A stretch of 64,000 nt of DNA from assembly GCF_014201375.1 (NCBI RefSeq), contig NZ_JACHDZ010000005.1, forward strand, positions 283,976 to 347,975. Reading direction: 5' to 3'. Position 1 is the stretch's first letter, and each line of letters opens with the position of its first letter. A program made the position numbers and the translations under genes. This stretch comes from Tunturiibacter empetritectus. GTDB taxonomy: Bacteria; Acidobacteriota; Terriglobia; Terriglobales; Acidobacteriaceae. Positions 1 to 9,182 of the stretch are shown here, in pieces. The notes beneath the pieces were generated by a model. The model was not told the origin of the DNA and ran no database searches. It saw only the letters and a list, made by a program, of their open reading frames with translations.

Positions 1-2
1 GC

Positions 3-584
3 TACCAATGCCGCCACATCTTCACCGACGGCCATCGCTGCGGCAGCCCATGCCTCCGCGGCGAAGAGCTCTGCTACTACCACCACACCACCCGCAAGCC
101 CGTCACCGGAGCCCGCCGCCGCTCCCGCCGCTCCGCCTTCGATCTGCCCCTGCCCGAGGACCGCTCCGCCATCCAATCCTCCATCGGCCAGGTCCTCCAG
201 CGCATAGCCTCCAACGACCTCGACTTCCGCCGCGCCGGACTCCTGCTCTACGGCCTCCAGATCGCAAGCCTCAACCTGCCCCGCGAATCCTCACCCACAC
301 CCGCAGCCGACACCGTCGAAGAGCTCATCCTCGACCCCACCTTAGGTCCGCTAGCTCCACGCTCCGAGGCCGGACAGACCAACTCCCGTCGCAGCCCAGT
401 CGCCGCTCTCCTCGAACAACTCCTCGAAAAGGACTCGGCCGACGCTCTCGAACAGCGCGAAGCCGCCGCGATCTCCGAAGCCTCCGCTGAACCCCCCACG
501 CACCTCGTTCTCCCCGCCGTTCACGCCACCGTCAGCCATCGTGCGCCAAAAACCCGTGCGTCCAAACATTTCCATCAACTTGAT
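3..584 (+). CDS. Partial conserved hypothetical protein, 5' end outside the window
   Basis: The reading frame beginning at base 3 is open from the left edge, so the start codon lies outside. The N-terminal part carries a Cys/His-rich stretch (YQCRHIFTDGHRCGSPCL followed by LCYYHH), possibly a small zinc-binding knuckle. A helical middle follows (QSSIGQVLQRIASNDLDFRR, then LLLYGLQIASLNL). I recall similar proteins from Acidobacteria but know no function. The C-terminus is uncertain: the frame runs on without a stop through a dispersed repeat (about 585-660) and antisense to the next gene until base 1730. I end the feature where the repeat begins. Confidence 0.6.
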
Positions 585-660
585 GCGTCATTTCGACCGA
601 AGCCGCGCGGTCTTATCGCGCGGCGCAGTGGAGAAACCCCCGCATCTCGCTCTCTCCCTG
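585..660 (+). repeat. Dispersed intergenic repeat, family A, copy 1
   Basis: This stretch has the layout cgtcat, tcgaccg, a variable GC-rich arm pair, gtggaga, acccc, tcgct. The same layout recurs on the minus strand at 44561-44618. I recall such elements scattered between genes in Terriglobia. The centre (gccgcgcg ... cgcgcggc) can fold into a hairpin. No coding role is evident. Confidence 0.55.
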
Positions 661-698
661 GCAGGAGTCTTCCAGTTCGCAGCAGCAGCGAAAATGAT

Positions 699-1499
699 CT
701 AAACAACCGAATCCCTTCCATGCCTCACCAGCGCAAGCGCAGTCAGATCCTCGTCCTCCTGCCCATGTCCAAAGGGATTCAGCCTGCTGTACCAGGGAAC
801 CTGTTTGAACTCCTCAGCCGCCTTCAACGCCGCCCGGCAAAGCTCCGTCGCCGACTGCGTCGCAAACCCGGGCGCCGCATCCTGCATAAGCGGAATCAAA
901 CGCTCCACGCCAAAGTGCGTCCGTCCATGCCGCGTCTCCATCACGCCCTTAGTCACCAGCAGCAGCTTCGCCCCCGGCTCAAACGCCTGCATCGAAGGCT
1001 CATGCGTCAGGTGCGTAAACAAACCCAGCGGCACCGAGGCGCTCGTCAGAATTCGTGCGCCCTCCGGATCATGAAACACAGCCGTCAGCCCACCCGCGTT
1101 CACATACGCAAGAATGCCCAGCGCAAGATCGTAGCAACCCAGAAACGTAGGCGCAAAACGAACCCCCTTCGCAGCCCGAATCAACTCGTGGTTTACCGCC
1201 TGCGCCAGCTGGGCCGTAGCATCCATCACGTTCGTGCCCGCCGGCCCCAGCAGCTCCGCAGCGCTCCCGCGAAAGATCTTCTGAACCTCGGCCGCAATCG
1301 GTTGCGTCGCCTCCTTGGTCCCGGCAATATCCGTCAGCAGAAAGATCACATGCGTGCCCAGGTCCACCGCATCGAAGAAGTCTCCACCCGTCCGCACCGA
1401 GTGATACTCCGCGTGCAGATCAACACCCTGCAGCCCCGGCAGCTCCATTCGCCGCGGACTTCGGTCCGTCGCTGCCAAATCCGGTTGAGACGACTTCAT
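699..1499 (-). CDS. SpoIIE/RsbU-like PP2C-type phosphatase domain protein
   Basis: Single-domain protein with the layout of the SpoIIE/RsbU phosphatase family, which dephosphorylates anti-anti-sigma factors in partner-switching circuits. Visible motifs are GGDFFDAVDL near residue 39, TDIAG near 57, YDLALGILAYVNAGG near 125, ASVPLGLF, and EDLTALALV at the end. The usual TDGVTE motif reads TKGVMET here, so one metal-binding Asp is replaced by Lys and activity may be altered. I chose the ATG at 1499, preceded by GGTGGA; a TTG at 1514 is an in-frame alternative. It is divergent from gpmI. No sensor domain or partner kinase is visible nearby. Confidence 0.8.
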   Translation of the reverse strand: MKSSQPDLAATDRSPRRMELPGLQGVDLHAEYHSVRTGGDFFDAVDLGTHVIFLLTDIAGTKEATQPIAAEVQKIFRGSAAELLGPAGTNVMDATAQLAQAVNHELIRAAKGVRFAPTFLGCYDLALGILAYVNAGGLTAVFHDPEGARILTSASVPLGLFTHLTHEPSMQAFEPGAKLLLVTKGVMETRHGRTHFGVERLIPLMQDAAPGFATQSATELCRAALKAAEEFKQVPWYSRLNPFGHGQEDEDLTALALVRHGRDSVV

Positions 1500-1587
1500 C
1501 GCATATCCACCCAACTAAACGTCTCCGCGATTGTAACCCCGAGCGTTACCCACAAGCCTACCGAAAGAAGTCAGCAAAAGAATATCC

Positions 1588-1625
1588 GAAGACTCGTCCG
1601 CGAAGAGAAGACTCGTCCGCGAAGA
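1588..1625. repeat. Two-copy tandem repeat of a 19-bp unit
   Basis: The unit gaagactcgtccgcgaaga occurs twice head to tail (1588-1606 and 1607-1625) in the divergent promoter region between the phosphatase gene and gpmI. It could be an operator or simple slippage. Confidence 0.8.
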
Positions 1626-1711
1626 TTCTCCGCGAATCAACATCCATGCTTTGTTGATATCCTGACCACGAGCCTCGAACCCACAACCATCCGCGAGAGA
1701 CAAAGCCCATC

Positions 1712-3334
1712 ATGCCCAAAGCACCAGTAGTCCTCACCATCCTCGACGGATGGGGTTACCGCGCCGAGACCCACGGCAACGCCATCGCCCAGGCCCGCAA
1801 GCCCACCTACGACGCACTCCTCCGCAACTACCCCAACACCCTCCTCCGCGCCAGCGAACACTTCGTCGGCCTCCCCGACGGCCAGATGGGCAACAGCGAA
1901 GTCGGCCACCTCAACCTCGGCGCAGGCCGCATCGTCCACATGGACATGACCCGCATCGACACCGCCATCCTCGACGGAACCCTCTACACCGACCCCACTC
2001 TCGTCCGCGCCTACGAACTCGCAGCCCAGAAGGGAAGAGCACTCCACCTCCTCGGCCTCCTCTCCGACGGCGGCGTTCACTCCCACCAACGCCACCTCGA
2101 CGCCCTCATCCGCATGGCCGCCCAGCACAAGCTCACCCGCGTCTACATCCACGCCTTCATGGACGGCCGCGACACCATGCCCACCAGCGGCCTCGGCTAC
2201 CTCGAACTACTCCAGCAAACCCTCCGCGAAGCCGGCACCGGCCACATCGCCTCCGTCAGCGGCCGCTACTACGCCATGGACCGCGACTGCCGCTGGGAGA
2301 AGGAGCACCAGGCCTTCGACGCCCTCGTCACCGGCCACCCCGAAGGGGGCACCTACGCCGACCCCCTCCTCCGAATTAAAGCCCTCTACAACAACGGCAT
2401 CACCGACGAGTTCATACCACCCTTCACCTGCACCAACTCCGACGGCAACCCAATCGCCCTCATCCGCGACGAAGACGTCGTCATCAACTTCAACTACCGC
2501 GCCGATCGTGTCCGTCAGATCACCCGCGTCCTCACCCGCAAGTCCGGCCTCACCGCAGACCCCGTAGGCAGCCAGGGCCACCAACTCCCCAAAGCCGTCG
2601 AACTCGACGCCGAGATCCCCCTCGACCTCATCCCCGCCAACCTCCACTACGTCTGCATGACCCAGTACGACAAAAACTTCAAACTCCCCATCGTCATCCC
2701 CGCCGAATCGATGGACAACCTCCTCGCCAACCTCATGTCCCAGGCCAACCTCCGCAATCTCCGCGTCGCCGAGACGGAAAAGTACGCCCACGTCACCTAC
2801 TTCTTCAACGGCGGCATCGAAAAGCCCTTCCCCGGCGAAGACCGCGCCCTCATCGACTCACAAAAGGTAGCCACGTACGACCTCGCCCCCGAGATGTCCG
2901 CCGCAGGCATCGCCGACGCCGTCGTAAAAGCCGTCAACGACACCGCCTTCGACGTCATCATCGTCAACTTCGCCAACGCCGACATGGTCGGCCACTCCGG
3001 CATGATGGAGCCCACCATCCGCGCCGTCGAAACCGTAGACACGCAACTAGGCCGCATCTATCAAGCCATCAAACAGCGCGGTGGCTCGCTTCTCGTCACC
3101 GCCGACCACGGAAACGCTGAGATGCTCATCGACCCCACCACCGGCGGCCCCCACACCGCCCACACCACCAACCCCGTCCCCTTCCTCTACATCACCGAAG
3201 AAGGCAACAAGCCAACCCTCCGCGAAGGCGGCAGCCTGCGCGACATCTCCCCTACCATCCTGTCGTTGCTAAACGTAGACCAACCCAACCAAATGACCGG
3301 CGGCAACCTCCGCACAAAACCCAATAACGAATAA
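1712..3334 (+). CDS. gpmI: 2,3-bisphosphoglycerate-independent phosphoglycerate mutase
   Basis: Interconverts 3- and 2-phosphoglycerate in glycolysis and gluconeogenesis, using two Mn ions and a phosphoserine intermediate. The 540 residues fit the family. Signatures in order: [10 protein letters not shown] at the N-terminus, the catalytic serine in [53 protein letters not shown], the metal-binding MVGHSG and TADHGNAEM. The ATG lies about 10 nt after GAGAG. It is transcribed alone and converges on a phosphatase gene. Third positions are strikingly C-rich, as everywhere on the + strand in this half of the window. Confidence 0.98.
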   Translation: MPKAPVVLTILDGWGYRAETHGNAIAQARKPTYDALLRNYPNTLLRASEHFVGLPDGQMGNSEVGHLNLGAGRIVHMDMTRIDTAILDGTLYTDPTLVRAYELAAQKGRALHLLGLLSDGGVHSHQRHLDALIRMAAQHKLTRVYIHAFMDGRDTMPTSGLGYLELLQQTLREAGTGHIASVSGRYYAMDRDCRWEKEHQAFDALVTGHPEGGTYADPLLRIKALYNNGITDEFIPPFTCTNSDGNPIALIRDEDVVINFNYRADRVRQITRVLTRKSGLTADPVGSQGHQLPKAVELDAEIPLDLIPANLHYVCMTQYDKNFKLPIVIPAESMDNLLANLMSQANLRNLRVAETEKYAHVTYFFNGGIEKPFPGEDRALIDSQKVATYDLAPEMSAAGIADAVVKAVNDTAFDVIIVNFANADMVGHSGMMEPTIRAVETVDTQLGRIYQAIKQRGGSLLVTADHGNAEMLIDPTTGGPHTAHTTNPVPFLYITEEGNKPTLREGGSLRDISPTILSLLNVDQPNQMTGGNLRTKPNNE

Positions 3335-3466
3335 GAATTTTCATCCGACCAAAGGGAGGACCAGCATCCTTCCCCAACCACAACTAGGTACACAAGTCAC
3401 GAAGTGACCGCCTCCCGCGCAGGGAGCCCGTCCGGCAGGAGATAGTGCGAAGCGCCAGAGAGGTGT

Positions 3467-4483
3467 TTAAGCGAAGTTAGTAACCGTCCCATCCACTTTC
3501 TTCGTAAACGAATGAATCAGCCGCCCCTTCTCATCCAGATGCCTTAGCGTAAGCATCTCCGGAGTCACCTCCAGATCGCTGAACCCATAAACCCGCGCCG
3601 CATAAGGCCCACGCTGAGCCTCATCAATCACCAGCGGATACAAGTCCGCCCCACCGCCACCAGACAAAACAAACGAAGTAGGATGCCCCTCAAACTCCAG
3701 GTGCTGCATATCGTGGTCATGCCCGGCCAGATACATATGAGCCTTATGCTTCCGCAGCAGCGGCTCCCAGTCCCGAACCAGCACCTTATGATCCCCATGC
3801 GGCCCATTCGAAAAGATCGGATGGTGCCCCATCACCACCAGAAACGGAGTACTCCGAGGCTTCTCCAACTCGGCTGCCAGCCAAGCCAACTGCTCCGCCT
3901 GCTGCGCTGGAGTCAACGTAAAGTTCACGCCCTTCGTCGGTAATCCACTCGCGAACGGCATATTGCTATCCAGCGCAATCACCGTCATCAAAGGCTTCTT
4001 CACCGGAAACTCAAAGCTGTACCAGAGCGAAGGCATCGTCCACCGCGTCCCGCCCGCCTTCGCATACTCCAGCTCCGCTGCCACCTTGTTTAGCGGCATC
4101 GTCTGGTAGTCATGGTTTCCCGCAATCGCATACGCCGGGCAATCGAACACGTTCTTCGGATACATCTCCTCGAACTGCCTCTGCCACCGCGGGTCCTTCA
4201 TACCTCCCGGCAGCGGCCCATACCAGTTATCACCCAACATCAGCAGCCCCTCGGTCTTGAACCCCTGCTCCCGCACATACGCCTGCATCGCAGCGGCCAC
4301 GCGGCTCTGAGCCTGGAAGTCCTCATAACCCCAATCCCCCACCATCAACAACCGCGACCCACCAGGGGACCCCGCAGGCTTCGAACCAGCAAAAGAAGGC
4401 AGACCGCCAAGCCCGGCTAACGCACTAAAAGCAAAACTCTGTCGGAGAAAGCCGCGGCGGGACAGCGCGTTATTCAAAGTCAT
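3467..4483 (-). CDS. Tat-exported metallophosphoesterase (purple/type-5 acid phosphatase-like)
   Basis: Calcineurin-like dinuclear metal phosphatase. The N-terminus holds a twin-arginine signal (SRRGFLRQ followed by a hydrophobic stretch), so the folded enzyme is probably exported. Metal-site motifs appear in order: GDWGYEDF, LGDNWYG, AGNHDYQ, GHHPIFS and LAGHDHDMQHLE. This resembles tartrate-resistant acid phosphatases more than bacterial UDP-sugar hydrolases. I chose the ATG at 4483 because it places the Tat motif at the usual position; an upstream start at 4528 would add 15 residues before it. The substrate is unknown. It lies 119 nt downstream of recR on the same strand. Confidence 0.85.
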   Translation of the reverse strand: MTLNNALSRRGFLRQSFAFSALAGLGGLPSFAGSKPAGSPGGSRLLMVGDWGYEDFQAQSRVAAAMQAYVREQGFKTEGLLMLGDNWYGPLPGGMKDPRWQRQFEEMYPKNVFDCPAYAIAGNHDYQTMPLNKVAAELEYAKAGGTRWTMPSLWYSFEFPVKKPLMTVIALDSNMPFASGLPTKGVNFTLTPAQQAEQLAWLAAELEKPRSTPFLVVMGHHPIFSNGPHGDHKVLVRDWEPLLRKHKAHMYLAGHDHDMQHLEFEGHPTSFVLSGGGGADLYPLVIDEAQRGPYAARVYGFSDLEVTPEMLTLRHLDEKGRLIHSFTKKVDGTVTNFA

Positions 4484-4602
4484 GCTGCTTTTATAACACC
4501 GCCTTGTTACACAGTGTTGACGAGGCATTCAGCGATTCTTAATCTTGGGAAGCGATCGAAAAAGACAAGTCCACACAAGCAGCCCATCTCAGCTCCACGC
4601 AG

Positions 4603-5226
4603 CTAAAACTCGCGCCGCCCCTCCATCGCTCGCGTCATCGTCACCTCATCGGCGTATTCGATATCGCTTCCCGCCGGCACTCCCGTCGCGATCCGCGTCA
4701 CCTTCACGTCGCCCTTCGCCTTGCGCAACTCCAGCGCAAGATATCCAGCAGTCGCCTCGCCCTCGGTAGTTGGCGAAGTTGCGAGGATCACCTCATCCAC
4801 CTCCAACAGACGAGTCAGCAGGTTCGCAATCCGCAACTGCTCCGGCCCCACCCCGCCAATCGGCGAGAGCGTCCCATGCAGCACGTGATACACCCCGTGA
4901 TAACTCCGCGTCTTCTCAATCGTCGCAATGTTGGTCGGCTCTTCCACCACACAAACCACCCGCTGGTTCCGCACCGGATTCGTGCAATATCCACAAGGAT
5001 CGACGTCGGTAATGTTGTTGCACACCGAACAAAGCCGCAGATGCAGCTTCAGCTCCCTGATCGCCGTCGACAACGCCTCAGCATCCTCCGCAGAGGATCG
5101 CAGAACATGAAACGCCAATCGCTGTGCGCTCTTGCTCCCAATTCCAGGCAGCTTCCTCAACTCCTCAATCAGCCGCGACATCGGCTCCGCAAAACGACTC
5201 GGCGCTGCATGGAAAGAACCAGCCAC
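4603..5226 (-). CDS. recR: Recombination mediator protein RecR
   Basis: RecR acts with RecF and RecO to load RecA at gaps. The 207 residues match the family: helix-hairpin-helix [20 protein letters not shown], a C4 zinc finger ([16 protein letters not shown]), a Toprim domain starting at VVCVVEEP, and the C-terminal [14 protein letters not shown]. The GTG start at 5226 directly abuts the TAA of ybaB, which keeps the family's [12 protein letters not shown] segment. It is the third gene of dnaX-ybaB-recR, an order conserved in many bacteria. Confidence 0.97.
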   Translation of the reverse strand: MAGSFHAAPSRFAEPMSRLIEELRKLPGIGSKSAQRLAFHVLRSSAEDAEALSTAIRELKLHLRLCSVCNNITDVDPCGYCTNPVRNQRVVCVVEEPTNIATIEKTRSYHGVYHVLHGTLSPIGGVGPEQLRIANLLTRLLEVDEVILATSPTTEGEATAGYLALELRKAKGDVKVTRIATGVPAGSDIEYADEVTMTRAMEGRREF

Positions 5227-5559
5227 TTAGCCCAACCCCGGCAGATCCGGTAGGCCCAGCCCACCCATCATCCCAGCCACGCTCGACTTCATCGCCTCAT
5301 CCGCCCGCCGCCCCGCCTCATTCACTGCCGCGGCAATCAGATCCTCCAGCAACTCCAGATCGCTCGCCGAACTTCCCATCGCAGTCTGCTCAATCTTCAC
5401 CCGAAGGACTTCCTTCTTTCCATTCATCCGCACCGTCACCACCCCGCCGCCGCTCGAAGCCTCCACCACCGTCGCAGCGAGCTTCTTCTCCATCTGCTCC
5501 TGCATCAGCTTCGCCTGCCCCATCATCTCTTTCATCTTGCCCAGATCAGAAAAATCCAT
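5227..5559 (-). CDS. ybaB: YbaB/EbfC family nucleoid-associated protein
   Basis: Small DNA-binding protein, about 110 residues, that dimerises and bridges DNA. It begins MDFSDLGKMKEMMGQAKLMQ, the family's helical arm, followed by a basic beta region (VVTVRMNGKKEVLRVKI) and a helix with DLIAAAVNEAGRRADEAM. I chose the ATG at 5559 with GTGAGG immediately upstream; a TTG at 5571 is an alternative. It sits between dnaX (27 nt upstream) and recR (stop and start abutting), so the three are probably cotranscribed. Confidence 0.93.
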   Translation of the reverse strand: MDFSDLGKMKEMMGQAKLMQEQMEKKLAATVVEASSGGGVVTVRMNGKKEVLRVKIEQTAMGSSASDLELLEDLIAAAVNEAGRRADEAMKSSVAGMMGGLGLPDLPGLG

Positions 5560-5586
5560 CCTCACCCCCAACGCTGCTATCAGTGG

Positions 5587-7599
5587 CTAATCGTTATCCC
5601 GCAGATCGATCACATTCCGAACCTCAGCATTGAACAACGTCTGCGCCCTCTGCACAATTGGATGCTCCAAAGCCTTTGCCTGGACGCTTCCACTCTTCGC
5701 CGCCCTCGGCTTTTTTGCACTGTCGGCACTCTTCACTCCCGGCAGCAGCACCAGCTTCAACGCACCAGCGCCCGCATCTCGCAGCGCTGACTTTACCAGC
5801 TTCTCTGCCTCCGCATTGATCACCATCGGCAGCATCGTCTTTGAAAGCTCCGTCTGCACGCGAATCTCGTTCTCCGTCACGGTCCACTCTGCATCCGCCA
5901 GAGCATCCGCCGGCGTCGCCTGATTCTTCGCGACTAACAAAGCATCAACAGCCACCCTCTGCAGCTCCTCCCCAGAGTGTAACGAAGTTGGTTGCATATC
6001 AGAGCTGCTCGCACTCCCGGCAGTCTCCGGCCTCTCAGCCGCCGCTTCAATACGCTTTACAACCACATCCCCAATCGAATCGTCAGTGAGCACCATCTCC
6101 GCACGAGTCGCCACGGGAGCCGGCCTCGCTTCCGCAGCAGGCACAGACATCGCCGCCGCGATCGGCACAACGGGAGCAGCTACCGGCACAATCGCAATCG
6201 GCGCAGCCGCTACCGCCTTCTCATCAAACCGATTTCTACTCTGGTCTTTTTCAAAGGGAGAAAATGCCGGTCTGGCACTCGCCACCGTTGCGCTCGTCTC
6301 CAACACCCGTGCCGTCGCTGCTCCACTCACCGGACTCCTGGAAGGCGCCGAAGCCGTGCTCACCGTCCTCGCCGTCGCCACACCAGGGCCAGGCCGCGAG
6401 CCGCCGCCAACAGGGAACTGACTCAACACCTCTTCAATCGGTAACAGCCGCCGCAGATGCACCAGCTTCAGCAATCCCAGCTCGAAGTGAAACCGCTGCT
6501 CTTGCCGATACCCCAGCTCATCAAACGTCCTCAGCATCACCTGCAAAAATCGCGTCAGCTCCTCTTCGCTGAACAATGCAGCCGACCGCCCCGCGCGCCG
6601 TTGCTCATCGGCCGAGATCTGCAGCAACTCTCCCGCAACCCCATCCGCACCGGCCCCATCCACGCCGATACCCGCAATCTTCGCAATCACCGCATTCCGC
6701 AGATACCTGACAAACTGCCGCGCCAGCTGCGCCGGAGAGTTTCCCGCATCCAGCAACTGGTTCGCAACCGTAATCACCTCCGCGCTGCGATTCCCATCCA
6801 CGGCCTCGAGTATCCGTTCAAACACCGCATTCGGAACCGTCCCCATCAGCTGCCGAATCTGTCCCGCATCCAGCCGCGGCCGCCCATCTTCCACCGGCGC
6901 GCTCGCAATCGCCTGGTCCATAATCGACAGGGCATCACGCATCGACCCATCGCCAGCCTCAGCCAGCAGGCTCAGCGCAGACTCATCTGCATCCACGCCC
7001 TCCCGCTCTGCAATGCCGCGCAGCTCGCCGAGAATGTCCACCAGCTTCACCGCATGAAAGCTGAAGTGCTGACACCGAGACCGCACCGTCTGCGGAATAT
7101 CCTCCGGCTGTGTCGTCGCCATCATAAAAACGATATGATCCGGCGGCTCCTCCAACGTCTTCAGCAGAGCATTGAAGGCAGCATCCGTAATCTGGTGAGC
7201 CTCATCCAGAATGTAAATCTTGTACTTATCCCGAGCCGGCCGATACCGCGCAGCATCCCGCAGCTCGCGAATCTCATCGATCCCGCGATTGGTCGCTGCG
7301 TCGATCTCAATCACATCGACCGCATTGCCAGCTCTAATCTCCGTGCAGCTCTCGCAGACCTCGCAGGGCTCTGCCGTAGGCCGCACCGCCGACCCAATCG
7401 CATTCCGGCAGTTCAGCGCCATCGCCAGAATGCGCGCAATGGTTGTCTTTCCAATGCCGCGATGTCCGCTGAAGATATATCCATGCGCGATGCGACCCTG
7501 CGTCAGCGCGTTCATCAGCGTCACAGTCACGTGGTCCTGTCCCGCAACATCTGCGAAACGCTGGGGCCGGTATTTCCTAGCAAGTACCTGATAGGCCAT
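5587..7599 (-). CDS. dnaX: DNA polymerase III subunit gamma/tau
   Basis: Clamp-loader ATPase subunit. The N-terminus MAYQVLARKYRPQRFADVAG, Walker A GHRGIGKTT, a zinc knuckle with CEVCESC, the Walker B-like ILDEAHQI and the sensor region KTLEEPPDHIVFMMATTQ are all present. Domain III ends near residue 390. An Ala/Pro/Val-rich linker follows, and the C-terminal region resembles a tau domain V. At 670 residues it is of tau length. A run of five A at codon 450 (6247-6251) could give a short gamma-like form by -1 slippage, but this is weak. First gene of the dnaX-ybaB-recR operon. Confidence 0.97.
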   Translation of the reverse strand: MAYQVLARKYRPQRFADVAGQDHVTVTLMNALTQGRIAHGYIFSGHRGIGKTTIARILAMALNCRNAIGSAVRPTAEPCEVCESCTEIRAGNAVDVIEIDAATNRGIDEIRELRDAARYRPARDKYKIYILDEAHQITDAAFNALLKTLEEPPDHIVFMMATTQPEDIPQTVRSRCQHFSFHAVKLVDILGELRGIAEREGVDADESALSLLAEAGDGSMRDALSIMDQAIASAPVEDGRPRLDAGQIRQLMGTVPNAVFERILEAVDGNRSAEVITVANQLLDAGNSPAQLARQFVRYLRNAVIAKIAGIGVDGAGADGVAGELLQISADEQRRAGRSAALFSEEELTRFLQVMLRTFDELGYRQEQRFHFELGLLKLVHLRRLLPIEEVLSQFPVGGGSRPGPGVATARTVSTASAPSRSPVSGAATARVLETSATVASARPAFSPFEKDQSRNRFDEKAVAAAPIAIVPVAAPVVPIAAAMSVPAAEARPAPVATRAEMVLTDDSIGDVVVKRIEAAAERPETAGSASSSDMQPTSLHSGEELQRVAVDALLVAKNQATPADALADAEWTVTENEIRVQTELSKTMLPMVINAEAEKLVKSALRDAGAGALKLVLLPGVKSADSAKKPRAAKSGSVQAKALEHPIVQRAQTLFNAEVRNVIDLRDND

Positions 7600-7766
7600 A
7601 TAGAAAAGGTAGGGAAGTCACAACTGTCGCGACCGGTCCGCAGCCTCTATTGTATCGCCCATCGCCAGCCCACTTATCCTTTGCAACAAATGGCGCCGAA
7701 GGCGCGTCAGCCTCTTGTGGCAGATCGCGCCGTGCGCGCAGCCCGCCTCTAGTTTTTTTGTAGTTT

Positions 7767-8225
7767 CTAGCGCCCAGCCTTAGCCAAAGCCCGAGCCTTC
7801 CGCGCCCGCCGCTTCACCTCAGCCTCGCTGAACATCGTCCCCCGGCACTTCGTCGCTCCGCAGTAGCAGTTTTGCTCATCATCGTCGCTGTCGTAGAGGT
7901 TGTACTCATAGGTCAGCTCCTCCCCGGCGGCGATATCCCGAATCGCAACCACAAACACGCGACCATCGACATTCTCCGACTCGCAGTTCGGATCGCACGA
8001 GTGATTGATAAACATAGCCGTTCCAAATCCGTCGATCACCAATCCATTCTCCCCACAGCTGAACAGGTAGGTGATATCCCGGTCCTGGTATCTATCGTCC
8101 GCCTCGTCTTTGGTAAACCGAGGCCCGTCATACTCGCAGACCCGTCTCCCCTTCTTTATCGCCCGCGTTGTATAGCAGCCCGCTGCATGAATCGACGAAG
8201 AACGAATAATCAGTCCATCAACCAT
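7767..8225 (-). CDS. SET domain protein (protein-lysine methyltransferase fold)
   Basis: Compact SET protein of 152 residues. The SAM- and substrate-site motif NHSCDPNC, the preceding FGTAMFI, the ELTYEYNL strand and a post-SET zinc site (CYCGATKCRG) are all visible. The N-terminus IHAAGCYTTRAIKKGRRVCEY is typical. I chose the ATG at 8225 because the family normally begins just before the first SET strand; a longer form to 8336 adds a hydrophobic, atypical segment. The substrate is unknown; bacterial SET proteins may modify ribosomal or nucleoid proteins. Divergent from a TPR protein gene. Confidence 0.88.
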   Translation of the reverse strand: MVDGLIIRSSSIHAAGCYTTRAIKKGRRVCEYDGPRFTKDEADDRYQDRDITYLFSCGENGLVIDGFGTAMFINHSCDPNCESENVDGRVFVVAIRDIAAGEELTYEYNLYDSDDDEQNCYCGATKCRGTMFSEAEVKRRARKARALAKAGR

Positions 8226-8361
8226 AGTCAAAGAAGTTCCATCAAATAAAATAATAAAAATAAAACGGTTAAAATAGTGGCAGGCAAACAGCCCAGGTGA
8301 GCTGACTATAACAAACCGCCTCGCAACACCGTCCAAGTACTAAACGAGAGCTCTGCACCCT

Positions 8362-9087
8362 ATGGCAAGCGGTCCTAAAATTCGCGCATTGCTCGCTGCG
8401 TTCCTCGTCTCAGCAGCCTGCCACGCACAGACCACGCCTGCGCAAAATCCACCCCCACCATGCCCTGCCCCAGGCCAGACCACATCCCAACCAGCCACGC
8501 CATGCTCCCCGGCAAAGAAGCCCTCAGTCGCCGAGCAGTTTCCCTTTCCCGGCAGCTCCACGAAGCCTTCCACCTCTCAAACACCTCCGCCCGACTCCCC
8601 CCCGGACTCCCCAAGCTCCACCACAACACCATCCTCAGCTGCAGAGGAACATCCCTTCCCCACAACGCCCGCCCCCAGGCTTCCAGGCGACGACTCCAGC
8701 AGCAGTAGCAGCTCCGACTCCGGCAACGCAGACCCCGACGCCGTTCCCGACACAGACCTGCCGAAACCGGGCACCGAAGGCAGCTCCGTGCACCGCAAGC
8801 TCCCCAAGGTCAAGCGCGTTCAGACCGACGACGAGCGCGTTGACGAAGACCTCAAAGTCGCAAAGTTCTACATGCACGACGACAACCTTCCCGGCGCCTA
8901 TCTTCGCGCCCAGGACGCCGTCAAAATCCAGCCCGACTACTCAGCCGCTCACTACGCCCTCGCTGAGATCGCACAGAAGATGAAGAAGAAAGACGAAGCC
9001 ATCGCCGAGTTCCAGACTTACCTGAAGCTCGATCCCGATGGCGAAAACGCGAAACAAGCCCATAAGGCGTTGGATCAACTAAAGTAG
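8362..9087 (+). CDS. Secreted Pro/Ser-rich TPR protein
   Basis: Begins with a signal peptide (IRALLAAFLVSAACHAQ). About 120 residues of low-complexity Pro, Ser and Thr with a repeated PFP motif (QFPFPGSS and EHPFPTT) and a run of seven serines follow. The last 90 residues form TPR-like helices (FYMHDDNLPGAYLRAQDAVK, then AHYALAEIAQKMKKKDEAIA and YLKLDPDGENA). It is probably periplasmic or envelope-bound and protein-binding. No enzymatic motif is seen. The function is unknown. Confidence 0.8.
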   Translation: MASGPKIRALLAAFLVSAACHAQTTPAQNPPPPCPAPGQTTSQPATPCSPAKKPSVAEQFPFPGSSTKPSTSQTPPPDSPPDSPSSTTTPSSAAEEHPFPTTPAPRLPGDDSSSSSSSDSGNADPDAVPDTDLPKPGTEGSSVHRKLPKVKRVQTDDERVDEDLKVAKFYMHDDNLPGAYLRAQDAVKIQPDYSAAHYALAEIAQKMKKKDEAIAEFQTYLKLDPDGENAKQAHKALDQLK

Positions 9088-9182
9088 TCGTCCGTCCGTA
9101 GGCCCCGGTCTTACCACCGCCCGTACTCCCGCAGAGGAACACTAGCCCCCACGCCCGTCACCGGTGTAACGTGATTCTGCTT

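Noticed and set aside
720..1730. 336-codon frame on the + strand antisense to the phosphatase gene
   Set aside because: Arg/His/Leu-rich shadow of the RsbU-like gene; only its role as a read-through extension from the left edge is discussed.
3356..3460. Small hairpins (gtcac-gaa-gtgac, ctccc-gcgca-gggag) after gpmI
   Set aside because: Short stems without a T-run; possibly another dispersed element but no second copy was found in the window.
7693..7705. Hairpin GCGCC-GAA-GGCGC upstream of dnaX
   Set aside because: Only 5 bp, no T-run, and such words are frequent in GC-rich sequence.
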